A stretch of 64,000 bases of DNA from an uncultured Pseudomonadota bacterium (lineage in GTDB: Bacteria > Myxococcota_A > UBA796 > SXON01): the NCBI GenBank assembly GCA_903921785.1, contig CAIXRH010000053.1, positions 1-64,000 on the forward strand, written 5' to 3'. The position numbers and the translations under genes are program-made. The first letter of the stretch is position 1, and each line of letters starts with the position of its first letter. A model generated the notes under the pieces. That model saw nothing but the letters and a program-made list of their open reading frames with translations. It was not told where the DNA came from and did not search any database. Positions 43,521 through 50,470 of the stretch are shown piece by piece.

Positions 43521-43549
43521 TTGATGTGAACGGATGAGCAGGTAAAGAT
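43521..43549 (+). promoter_or_regulatory. Possible promoter of the VOC gene
   Basis: TTGATG (43521-43526) and TAAAGA/AAAGAT (43543-43549) at 16-17 nt spacing lie in a locally AT-richer stretch 23 bp before the ATG. Confidence 0.4.
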
Positions 43550-43571
43550 CGCCGCTCACTCCCGAGGCCCC

Positions 43572-44348
43572 ATGTCCGTGTTCACCAACCGTTGGAGCTG
43601 GTACGAGCTTCTCTCCTCCGATCCCGAAGGCGCCAAGGCCTTCTACCGCGCCGTCGTCGGCTACCAGTTCCAGCCGTGGCCCGACCCGGCCATGGCCTAC
43701 ACCCTGGTGCAGACGCCCGGCGGGCGCGCCATCGGCGGGATGATGCAGCTCCCGGCCGAGGTCACCGCCGCCGGGGTGCCCTCCCACTGGATCGGCACGA
43801 TCGAGGTCGAGGATGTCGACGCGGTGGCCGCCCGCGTGGTCGCGCTCGGGGGCAAGGTGATGTACCCGCCGTCCGACATCCCGAACGTGGGGCGTTTCGC
43901 CAATTTCGCGGACCCGCAGGGGGCCGCCTTCGCGGTGATGTCGCCGAAGCAGGCCTCCACCGAGCCGCTGCCCGGCCCCGAGGTCGGTGGCATCTGCTGG
44001 GCCGAGCTGTGGGCGCCCGCGCCGGAGGCGGCGCTCGGCTTCTACGGCGAGCTCTTCGGCTGGGTGCAGCAGTCCGAGATGCCGTTGGGCGAGCACGGCA
44101 CCTACCATATTTACGGCGTGCCCAACGATCCCAACGGCCTCGGCGGCATCGCGAAGCTGATGCCGGGCCAGCCCGCGCCCGCCTGGTTGTTCTACTTCAT
44201 CGTGGAGGGCATCGAGGCTGCGATGGAGCGCATCCGCGCGGCCGGCGGGCAGGTGATCGTGGGGCCGCAGGAGGTCCCGGGCGGCGGCCGCTTCGTGATC
44301 GGGGTCGATCCGCAGGGCGCGGCGTTCGCGGTGCTCAGCGTGAGCTGA
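43572..44348 (+). CDS. Two-domain VOC (glyoxalase/bleomycin resistance) protein
   Basis: 258 aa, made of two vicinal-oxygen-chelate domains (about 1-125 and 135-258). Each has the W.EL.S.D...A..FY...GY/FGW start (NRWSWYELLSSDPEGAKAFY; ICWAELWAPAPEAALGFYGELFGW) and ends in a DPQGAAFAV strand. Proteins of this layout are usually annotated as glyoxalase-like or hydroxylase-like without known substrate. The position after the formaldehyde genes suggests, but does not prove, a role in aldehyde handling. Expressed from its own promoter, by inference. Confidence 0.8.
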   Translation: MSVFTNRWSWYELLSSDPEGAKAFYRAVVGYQFQPWPDPAMAYTLVQTPGGRAIGGMMQLPAEVTAAGVPSHWIGTIEVEDVDAVAARVVALGGKVMYPPSDIPNVGRFANFADPQGAAFAVMSPKQASTEPLPGPEVGGICWAELWAPAPEAALGFYGELFGWVQQSEMPLGEHGTYHIYGVPNDPNGLGGIAKLMPGQPAPAWLFYFIVEGIEAAMERIRAAGGQVIVGPQEVPGGGRFVIGVDPQGAAFAVLSVS

Positions 44349-44500
44349 GGCGGGGATGGGCCCGGCAGGTGGCGGCTCCTCCGACACCTGCCGGCCGCGG
44401 GCCCGTCTACCGGCTGGCGTTGACACGGGATCGATAGGGGATTGTCGGGGGGTGCGCAGACGACGCACAGGGCGTAAGGGTGCGGCTCCCCGGAACCCCG

Positions 44501-46057
44501 ATGTCTCGACTGCGCCTGCTGGCCCTCGCCCTCCTCCTCGCCGGCTGCGACTCGCCCCAGGATCCCGGCTCGGATGGCTCCGCCTCCGACGCAGACCATG
44601 ACGGATTCGCCAGCCCCGAAGACTGCGCCGACGCCGACGCGGCCGTGAACCCCGGCGCCGCCGAGCGCTGCAACGGCATGGACGACGACTGCGACGGCAC
44701 CATCGACGTGGGCGCCACCGACGCCCTCACCGTCTACACCGACGGCGACGGCGACCGCTACGGCGACCCCGCCACCGCCGCATCGGCCTGTGCCGTGGGC
44801 GCCGGGCAGGTCGACAACGGCGACGACTGCGATGATGCTGCAGCGGCCGTGTCCCCGACGGCCCTCGAGCTGTGCAACGACGTCGACGACGACTGCGACG
44901 GCGCGGTCGACGAGGGCGCCTTCGACGCGACCACCTGGTACCCCGACGTGGACGGCGACGGGTATGGCGCTGAGTTCGAGGGGAAGCTCCAGTGCCCCCC
45001 CAGCGGCGGGGGCTCCTCGGCCACCGGCGGCGACTGCGATGACGCCAACCCCGCCGTGGCCCCGGGCGCCACGGAGCGTTGTGACGGACTCGACAACGAT
45101 TGCGATCCGGTCACGATGGAGGGCGGCGTGTGGGCTGAGCAGTCCACCGGCTGGACGGACTGGACACCCGCGCTCGCAGGCGCCAGCCCCGACTCCCCGG
45201 CGCTCGGCACCCTGGCGGGGGGCACCCTCCACGTATGCGACGGCACCTGGTACCTCCAGCTCACGGTGACGGCGTCCGGGGAGGTGGTGGGGCACACCCG
45301 GTACACGCCGGCGACGATCGCTGCCGGCAAAACGGGGAGCGCGGTGCGGTCCAGGGGCGTCGGCGCCGCCGTGGACCTCACCCTCCGCGACCTCGTGATC
45401 GAAGGGGGCACGGGCGCCTACTCGGAGGCGGCGAACTTCTACGGCGGAGGCGGCGTGCAGTGCGACGGCACGGGCAGCGACACGCTCTGGCTCCATGGGG
45501 TCACCGTCACGGGCGGAGACGCCATGGCCGGCGGCGCCGTGCTCGCGGTGGACTGCAACGTGACGGTGGTCGGCTCGACCTTGTCGGACAACTACGCCCA
45601 GAACGGCGGCGCCGTGCTGATCTACAGCCACGCGTACTCGGTGGCCCTCACCCTCGAGGACAGCTTGATCGCGAACAACACCGCCGCCAAGGGCGGCGGC
45701 ATCTACATCGAGACGTCCTCGGCGAGCACGGTGGACCTCGTGGACACCCTGGTGAGCGGCAACTCCGCCACCTCCTCCGGCGGGGGAATGATGAGCGCGC
45801 TCGCGGTGACGACCACCTGCCGCGGCGACGCCTCCACGGAGGCCGGGTTCCATGGCAACTCTGCGACCGTCGGCGGGGCGGTCACGTACGTCGGCGACGA
45901 GTATGCCAACGCGTTCAGCGGCACCTCCTGCGACCTCGGCGAGCCCGGCACCAGCGCCGACAATGGCCCGTTGGAGGTGTACGGCGCGGACTTCGGGACG
46001 TCCGCCGTCTACGGCGAGGACGCCACCTTCGCCTGTGACGCCACCGGCTGCCGCTGA
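44501..46057 (+). CDS. MopE-motif lipoprotein with beta-helix domain
   Basis: 518 aa. The lipobox is LLLAGC (signal MSRLRLLALALLLAGC). Residues about 30-210 hold three to four MopE-like modules (DCADADAAVNPGAAERC.G.DDDCDG; DCDDAAAAVSP...ELC; DCDDANPAVAPGATERC), putative metal-binding units common in Myxococcota surface proteins. Residues 260-518 form a right-handed beta-helix with polymorphic-outer-membrane-type turns (NNTAAKGGGIYI, GNSATSSGGGM). It is likely a surface adhesin-like protein. The ATG at 44501 starts the signal peptide; an earlier GTG lengthens it by 7 residues. Confidence 0.75.
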   Translation: MSRLRLLALALLLAGCDSPQDPGSDGSASDADHDGFASPEDCADADAAVNPGAAERCNGMDDDCDGTIDVGATDALTVYTDGDGDRYGDPATAASACAVGAGQVDNGDDCDDAAAAVSPTALELCNDVDDDCDGAVDEGAFDATTWYPDVDGDGYGAEFEGKLQCPPSGGGSSATGGDCDDANPAVAPGATERCDGLDNDCDPVTMEGGVWAEQSTGWTDWTPALAGASPDSPALGTLAGGTLHVCDGTWYLQLTVTASGEVVGHTRYTPATIAAGKTGSAVRSRGVGAAVDLTLRDLVIEGGTGAYSEAANFYGGGGVQCDGTGSDTLWLHGVTVTGGDAMAGGAVLAVDCNVTVVGSTLSDNYAQNGGAVLIYSHAYSVALTLEDSLIANNTAAKGGGIYIETSSASTVDLVDTLVSGNSATSSGGGMMSALAVTTTCRGDASTEAGFHGNSATVGGAVTYVGDEYANAFSGTSCDLGEPGTSADNGPLEVYGADFGTSAVYGEDATFACDATGCR

Positions 46058-46077
46058 CGGGCGCGTTACGCCCGAGG

Positions 46078-46860
46078 ATGTCCCTCCGCCACGTGCCGCT
46101 CTCCGCCTTGACCATCCGCGGAGAGCGGAGCTACCGCGCCGTGGGCCACTACCCCGCGCTCAAGCGGATGCTCCTGGCGGACGGGTTCCGCTTTCGCGTG
46201 CCCGACGCCGGCTCGGCGCACGCGCACCACGATCGGGTGCTGTTCCTGAACCTCACCTGGTGGAACGCCGGGGATCCGAGCGACGTGCTGGTGGACGACA
46301 CCATCGACGCCGACGTGGTCGCCCACGCTGCCTGGCACCACGCCGCGCGGAAGGCGCTCGCCACCGCCGGAGCGCCCACGGCCATCGCGCTCCTGCTCGG
46401 AGAGTCGATCGCCAGCGCGTTCGATCTCTACGCCGCCGGCCGGCTCCTCCGCGCCGCCAAGCGCACCGACTACCTTGACGCCCAGGTGACCGCGCTCTCC
46501 GCCGCTGCGCTCGACGCCGGACTTGACGCCGACGCCCTCGGCACGCTCCTCGCCGACGTGGCGTCCGACCCGGAGCGGGCCTTCGTGGACCTCCAGGGCC
46601 TGCTCTTCGACGTGTCGCTGGCGCTCTACGCCTGCCCAAACGTGGACGCCGCCACCACCGCCCTCGACGCCTTCGCCGGCCACCGCTTCGCCTGCTTCCT
46701 CCACCACTTCGAGCTCGCGACCTGGGTGCTCTTCGCGCGCGCCTACGCCGGCCCGGCGGTCGCGGAAGATCCCGCGTTGGCCGTCGATCGCGCGCTGCGT
46801 ACCGAGCCCGACGGCCTGGAGTGGCTTGCGGCACGGTGGTTGGGGCCCGCGGAAGCGTGA
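46078..46860 (+). CDS. Hypothetical protein
   Basis: 260 aa. I do not recognise the family. The N-terminal 80 residues are beta/loop-rich (HVPLSALTIRGERSYRAVGHYP, RVLFLNLTWWNAG). The remainder is alpha-helical with His-rich patches (VAHAAWHHAARKAL, GHRFACFLHHFELATW) that could bind metal or heme. No signal peptide. It lies 20 bp after the MopE-type lipoprotein and 45 bp before thioredoxin, all in one direction. A possible thioredoxin partner is only a guess. Confidence 0.55.
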   Translation: MSLRHVPLSALTIRGERSYRAVGHYPALKRMLLADGFRFRVPDAGSAHAHHDRVLFLNLTWWNAGDPSDVLVDDTIDADVVAHAAWHHAARKALATAGAPTAIALLLGESIASAFDLYAAGRLLRAAKRTDYLDAQVTALSAAALDAGLDADALGTLLADVASDPERAFVDLQGLLFDVSLALYACPNVDAATTALDAFAGHRFACFLHHFELATWVLFARAYAGPAVAEDPALAVDRALRTEPDGLEWLAARWLGPAEA

Positions 46861-46905
46861 ACCCTTTTCTCGCGCCGTGCATCTTGTGCCGGTAGGAGAA
46901 CGTCG

Positions 46906-47295
46906 ATGCCCACGGTCGCGCTGAACGAGCAGAACTTCGAAGAGACGGTGACGAAGAACCCCTTGGTCTTCGTGGACTTCTGGGCCGCCTGGTGCGGGCC
47001 ATGCCGGTCGTTCGCGCCGGTCTTCGAGCGCGCATCCGACGCGCACCCCGACGTCGTCTTCGGCAAGGTCGACACCGAAGCCGCCCAGGGCCTCGCGGCG
47101 GCGTTCGGGATCCGCTCGATCCCGACGCTGATGATCCTCAAGGAAGGCGTGGTGGTTTTCTCGCAGCCCGGGGCGTTGCCCGCGCCCGCGCTGGAGGACC
47201 TCGTCTCCCAGGCCGTCGCGCTGGACATGAAGGAGGTCCACGCGAAGATCGCGGAGGAGAAGAAGAAGCGCGAGGCGACGCCGACCGAGGGGTGA
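46906..47295 (+). CDS. trx: Thioredoxin
   Basis: 129 aa. A classical thioredoxin fold with active site WCGPC (C30, C33) in VDFWAAWCGPC, the cis-Pro segment RSIPTLMIL, and D24 in the buried acid position. It reduces disulfides in the cytoplasm using thioredoxin reductase (not in the window). After the fold there is a short charged C-terminal helix (AKIAEEKKKREATPTEG), so it is slightly longer than usual. AGGAGA lies 6 nt before the ATG. A hairpin overlaps its stop. Confidence 0.92.
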   Translation: MPTVALNEQNFEETVTKNPLVFVDFWAAWCGPCRSFAPVFERASDAHPDVVFGKVDTEAAQGLAAAFGIRSIPTLMILKEGVVVFSQPGALPAPALEDLVSQAVALDMKEVHAKIAEEKKKREATPTEG

Positions 47296-47313
47296 GCCGC
47301 TGACCAGCGGCTC
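47294..47313. terminator. Hairpin between convergent genes
   Basis: GAGCCGCT-GACC-AGCGGCTC, an 8-bp perfect stem overlapping the thioredoxin stop codon. Useful to both convergent genes; no T-run. Confidence 0.45.
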
Positions 47314-47320
47314 AGCGGCT

Positions 47321-47710
47321 TCAGCCGTAGCTTCCGCACTTCGCGGCCACGCCGGGGTTGAAGACCTCGGCGAGGAACGCTTCGTCGAGCGACGTCGCCG
47401 CGATCTCCGGCTCTTCCTGGAGGAACCGTCGCAGCCAGAACTGGGCGACGGGCGCCTCGCGGTGCGCCTGCGCGAAGTCGCGGGCGACAACCACCGCCAC
47501 CTCACGATGGTAGCCGTCCCAGAGGCGACGGATCACCTGGTGATACTCGGTGACCTTGTCGGGGGTGCGGGAGCCGTGGAGCGCGGCGAGCAGCGGAGCT
47601 GGGTCGCCGGAGCGCGCGGCGGTGTCGCAGCGCGCGAGCACGCTGACGTGCGTACGTGACCAGACCACCGCGAGGGCGACGATCACGGCGGCCACGATCC
47701 AAGGCGTCAT
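47321..47710 (-). CDS. Hypothetical membrane-anchored protein
   Basis: 129 aa. One N-terminal transmembrane helix (PWIVAAVIVALAVVW) then a soluble helical domain (VSVLARCDTAARSGDPAPLLAAL...FWLRRFLQEEPEIA). Family unknown. The ATG at 47710 is chosen because TACGCT lies 6 nt upstream, matching the leaderless pattern. An in-frame ATG at 47773 would overlap the divergent gene's start codon. Confidence 0.55.
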   Translation of the reverse strand: MTPWIVAAVIVALAVVWSRTHVSVLARCDTAARSGDPAPLLAALHGSRTPDKVTEYHQVIRRLWDGYHREVAVVVARDFAQAHREAPVAQFWLRRFLQEEPEIAATSLDEAFLAEVFNPGVAAKCGSYG

Positions 47711-47716
47711 CTGCCC

Positions 47717-47722
47717 AGCGTA
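47717..47722 (-). promoter_or_regulatory. -10-like TAnnnT before leaderless gene
   Basis: On the minus strand TACGCT lies 6 nt before the ATG at 47710. Confidence 0.4.
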
Positions 47723-47771
47723 GCCCACGGCCGCCGTGGACGGCGTCACCAGCGGGTTACCGAGGTCGGCC

Positions 47772-48533
47772 ATGCTCGCCCGACCGGTCCTTGTCCCCCT
47801 GCCGCAGATCGACTTCGATCCCACCGAAGTCGCCGTGCCCTGGCAGGCCCTCCGGGCGGCCGGCTTCGAGGTGCGCTTCGCGACGCCGAGCGGGACCGTC
47901 GGCGAAGCGGACCCGCGGATGGTCACCGGCGAGGGCCTCGGGCTCCTCCGTGGCCTCCTCCAGGCCGACGCCGCCGGTCGAGACGCCTACGCCGCCCTCC
48001 GCCTCGACCCCGCCTTCCAGGCGCCGCTCGCTTACTCGGCGGTGAAATCCGAGGAATACGGGGCGCTCCTGCTCCCGGGCGGGCACGCGAAGGGGATGCG
48101 GGTGTACCTCGAGTCGCGCGAGGTACAGAGGATGGTGGCGTGGTTCTTCGACCAGGACCTCCCGGTCGGCGCGATCTGCCACGGCACCTTGATGGCGGGG
48201 CGAAGTGTGTCCTCGCGAACCGGCCGCTCGGTGCTCCATGGCCGGCGAACGACCGGGCTCACCCGGATGCAGGAGCTCACGGCGTGGTGGCTCACCCGTG
48301 GCTGGCTTGGCGACTACTACCGCACCTACCCCACGCCGATGGAGACGGAGCTACGCTCCTTCTTGGCCTCCCCCGCGGACTACGACGGGGGGCCGCTGCC
48401 GCTCTTCCGCGACGCTCCGGGCAAGCTCTCCGCCGGCTTCACCGTGCGTGACGGCCGCTATCTCTCGGCCCGCTGGCCGGGAGACGCCCACCGGTTCGCG
48501 GCGGAGCTCGTGGAGTTGTTCCGGGCCGGGTGA
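47772..48533 (+). CDS. DJ-1/PfpI family protein
   Basis: 253 aa, class I glutamine-amidotransferase-like fold. The nucleophile Cys136 sits in GAICHGTLMAG with H137 next to it, and the oxyanion side is LLLPGGHAKGM. The acidic residue expected near the N-terminus is probably in DFDPTEVAVPW. It is longer than typical DJ-1 (about 190 aa) because of a helical insertion around residues 50-85. Members act as glyoxalases, proteases or stress chaperones; the activity here is not decidable. Divergent from the membrane-anchored protein gene. Confidence 0.75.
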   Translation: MLARPVLVPLPQIDFDPTEVAVPWQALRAAGFEVRFATPSGTVGEADPRMVTGEGLGLLRGLLQADAAGRDAYAALRLDPAFQAPLAYSAVKSEEYGALLLPGGHAKGMRVYLESREVQRMVAWFFDQDLPVGAICHGTLMAGRSVSSRTGRSVLHGRRTTGLTRMQELTAWWLTRGWLGDYYRTYPTPMETELRSFLASPADYDGGPLPLFRDAPGKLSAGFTVRDGRYLSARWPGDAHRFAAELVELFRAG

Positions 48534-48538
48534 GGGCG

Positions 48539-48796
48539 TCAGCCGTCGGTCGGCGCCGCCGCCGCGCGGCGCTTCATCTCGCGGAGGTGCCAGAGGTAGT
48601 AGCTCTCGACCTTCTCGCGCGCCCAGGGCGTCCGGCGCAGGAACTTCAGGCTCGACGGCACGCTCGGGTCGTTGATGAAACACTGCACGCGCACCTGGCG
48701 CCCCAGCTCTTCCCAGCCGTACGCCGCCACGAGCTGCTCGAGGATCTGCTGCAGCGTGAGGCCGTGGAGTGGGTTCTTGGGCTGGTCGGTGGACAC
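48539..48796 (-). CDS. VF530 family (DUF2132) DNA-binding protein
   Basis: 85 aa. It matches the VF530/DUF2132 family almost end to end: [51 protein letters not shown] and KVESYYL. The family is a small helical protein with a reported DNA-binding fold; its role in the cell is unknown. GTG start. It ends 5 bp from the convergent DJ-1 gene. Confidence 0.88.
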   Translation of the reverse strand: MSTDQPKNPLHGLTLQQILEQLVAAYGWEELGRQVRVQCFINDPSVPSSLKFLRRTPWAREKVESYYLWHLREMKRRAAAAPTDG

Positions 48797-48844
48797 GGAG
48801 GGTTCCTCGCGGCGCGGTTATCCTGGTGGGCCCCGATGGACCGG

Positions 48845-48873
48845 CTTGCGCCTCGACGGTTGGGTGCTATCCT
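48845..48873 (+). promoter_or_regulatory. Promoter for leaderless membrane-protein gene
   Basis: TTGCGC (48845-48850), 17 nt, TATCCT (48868-48873), then 6 nt to the ATG at 48880. The start codon would be at the 5' end of the transcript. Confidence 0.5.
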
Positions 48874-48879
48874 GCCTCG

Positions 48880-49707
48880 ATGCTCACCACTTTCGCGCCC
48901 ACAGCGCCCGCGGCCTCCGACGTCGCGGCGCTGCTCCCGCTCGGTGAGGCACCCCGTTCCATCGACGGATGGTTGCGAGCGGGGTTCTCGCGCCTGTTCC
49001 GGTTCGGATGGCCGCTGATTGTGGTGAACCTGGTTGGCGGGGCGGCGTGCATCTTCGTGATGGGGCTGGTCTCCGCGCCGCAGCTCGCGTGGTTGACGGT
49101 GACGGGGCGCATTGCGACCGAAGCGGAGGACTGGACCGCCTTTGTCGCCGGGGTCGCCCGGCTCCCCGTCATGGCGCTGTGGTTCGCGGTGGCGTGTCGG
49201 ATGAGCCTGGAGGCGGCCTCGGGGCGACGGATCCCCGCGAAGCTCGGTCCGCTGCCCGACCTCCGCAGCCTGCTCGCGCTCACGGCCGTGATCGCGAGCC
49301 TGGAGGCCCCGTGGGCCGCCCTCGAACTGTTCCATGCCGTGTTCGGGAAGACCCTGGAGCAGCGGTTCTTCGATGGAGGGCCGGAACTCCTGGTGCTCGG
49401 CGTGCGCGTGGTCGGGTGGTCGCTGCTCGGCAGCGGGCTGGCGCTGGCGCCGTGGTTCGTGGTGGAGCGAGGGCTCGGCCCGATCGCCGCTTTCGCCGCG
49501 GGGTGGCGCGCGTTCTCCGGGCGCCGGTGGACCCTGCTCGTCGTGGTGGTGGCGCTCTGCGCCGTGGCCGCGGGCGCCGGGCGGCTCTCCGGCCCGCTGC
49601 TCGCGCCGGTCGTCGCGGCCTGCTCCGACACGGTGCTCGCGCTGGTCTACCTGCACACCGCCCGGGCCGAGGGCAGAGAGGCGCAAGCGCCCTCGATGGC
49701 GTCGTGA
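48880..49707 (+). CDS. Polytopic membrane protein of unknown function
   Basis: 275 aa with about six transmembrane helices (FGWPLIVVNLVGGAACIFVM, LPVMALWFAVAC, LLALTAVIASLEA, LVLGVRVVGWSLLGSGLAL, TLLVVVVALCAVAAGA, VVAACSDTVLALVYL). The second half has APWFVVERGLGPIAAFAAGWRAFSGRRW, the amphipathic pattern of DUF975/glycerophosphodiester-permease-like proteins. It resembles the membrane protein at 59964 in layout. No signal peptide and no SD; leaderless by inference. Confidence 0.6.
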   Translation: MLTTFAPTAPAASDVAALLPLGEAPRSIDGWLRAGFSRLFRFGWPLIVVNLVGGAACIFVMGLVSAPQLAWLTVTGRIATEAEDWTAFVAGVARLPVMALWFAVACRMSLEAASGRRIPAKLGPLPDLRSLLALTAVIASLEAPWAALELFHAVFGKTLEQRFFDGGPELLVLGVRVVGWSLLGSGLALAPWFVVERGLGPIAAFAAGWRAFSGRRWTLLVVVVALCAVAAGAGRLSGPLLAPVVAACSDTVLALVYLHTARAEGREAQAPSMAS

Positions 49708-49714
49708 CGACGCG

Positions 49715-49735
49715 CACTGCCGCTCGGCGGCAGTG
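49715..49735. terminator. GC hairpin after membrane-protein gene
   Basis: CACTGCCG-CTCGG-CGGCAGTG, an 8-bp perfect stem 7 bp after the stop. No T-run follows. Confidence 0.4.
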
Positions 49736-49772
49736 ACGCCTACGGCCTTGCTCTTCCCGAGCCCGGCTCCGG

Positions 49773-50338
49773 ATGGCCTCGCTGTTTGCGGCGGCCTTGG
49801 CCTGGGGGCCCCCAGCACGCGGCGACGAGCGGCCCCCCGAAGGGCCCGACCCCGCCCAATGTGCCGACCAGGCCGACAACGACCAGGACGGGAAGGTCGA
49901 CTGCGCCGATGAAGGCTGCTCCAGCTCTACGGCGTGCGGAACCGCGCTCAACGCAGAAATCCAGGCCGGGATTGGCGGCCTGATCGGCGCCAAGGGGACC
50001 GATCTCGGCGCCTCTCGGCAGCGCGCGGGCGACCCGATCATCCTCGGCGATCTGGACAAGTCGCTCATTGGCGCGATGATCAAGCGGAACCTGAGCCAGG
50101 CGGCGATGGCGACCAGCGCGCGCTCAGCGAGTCCCCGGCGCTGCACGGCACCGTTTTGGTGAAGTTCGTGATCGCGAAGGACGGTTCGGTCGCTTCGTCC
50201 ACCACGGAGTCCTCGACCCTGGGGAACGCCGCGGTGGAGGGGTGCATCAACGGGCGCGTGACGCGTTTGCGGTTCCCCAGGCCCAAGGGCGGCGGGATCG
50301 TCATCGTCAGCTACCCGTTCGCGTTCCTGCCAAGCTAG
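49773..50338 (+). pseudogene. AgmX/PglI-type protein interrupted by a frameshift
   Basis: The first frame (49773-50162) encodes a signal peptide, a MopE-like unit (CADQADNDQDGKVDCADEGC), then DLDKSLIGAMIKRNLSQ, the start of an AgmX/PglI C-terminal domain. It then runs into Arg/Ser-rich nonsense and stops. The rest of the domain (ALSESPALHGTVLVKFVIAKDG...AAVEGCINGRVTRLRFPRPKGG...) is in another frame, ending at 50338. The switch falls at about 50105-50112, where one added base would restore a typical AgmX/PglI domain. I see no slippery sequence, so decay or a sequencing error is more likely than programmed frameshifting. Confidence 0.7.
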
Positions 50339-50377
50339 GCGATTTCGCGCGCGACCGCGGTCCGGAGCCCCGCCTCG

Positions 50378-50413
50378 CCATTCTCGCCGACGGCGGCACC
50401 TCGACCGCCGACG
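50378..50413 (+). repeat. Dispersed intergenic repeat, copy C
   Basis: Full core: CCATTCTCGCC, spacer, then ACCTCGACCGCCGACG. It starts 39 bp after the stop of the frameshifted AgmX-type gene, in the same direction. Confidence 0.75.
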
Positions 50414-50458
50414 TCGACCGGGGAGCAGGACGTGGGAGCGATGTCGTCACCGATCCGC

Positions 50459-50464
50459 TACAAT
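50459..50464 (+). promoter_or_regulatory. -10 box TACAAT before leaderless lipoprotein gene
   Basis: TACAAT, close to the sigma-70 consensus, lies 6 nt before the ATG at 50471. Confidence 0.5.
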
Positions 50465-50470
50465 CAGGGG

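Noticed and set aside
47771..47774. Divergent genes sharing one CATG as both start codons
   Set aside because: The minus gene has a later ATG at 47710 with a TAnnnT box 6 nt upstream and a transmembrane helix starting there, so the shared CATG is probably chance.
50100..50115. Programmed ribosomal frameshift in the AgmX-type gene
   Set aside because: No slippery heptamer, no SD-like stimulator and no downstream structure is evident; decay or a sequence error is simpler.
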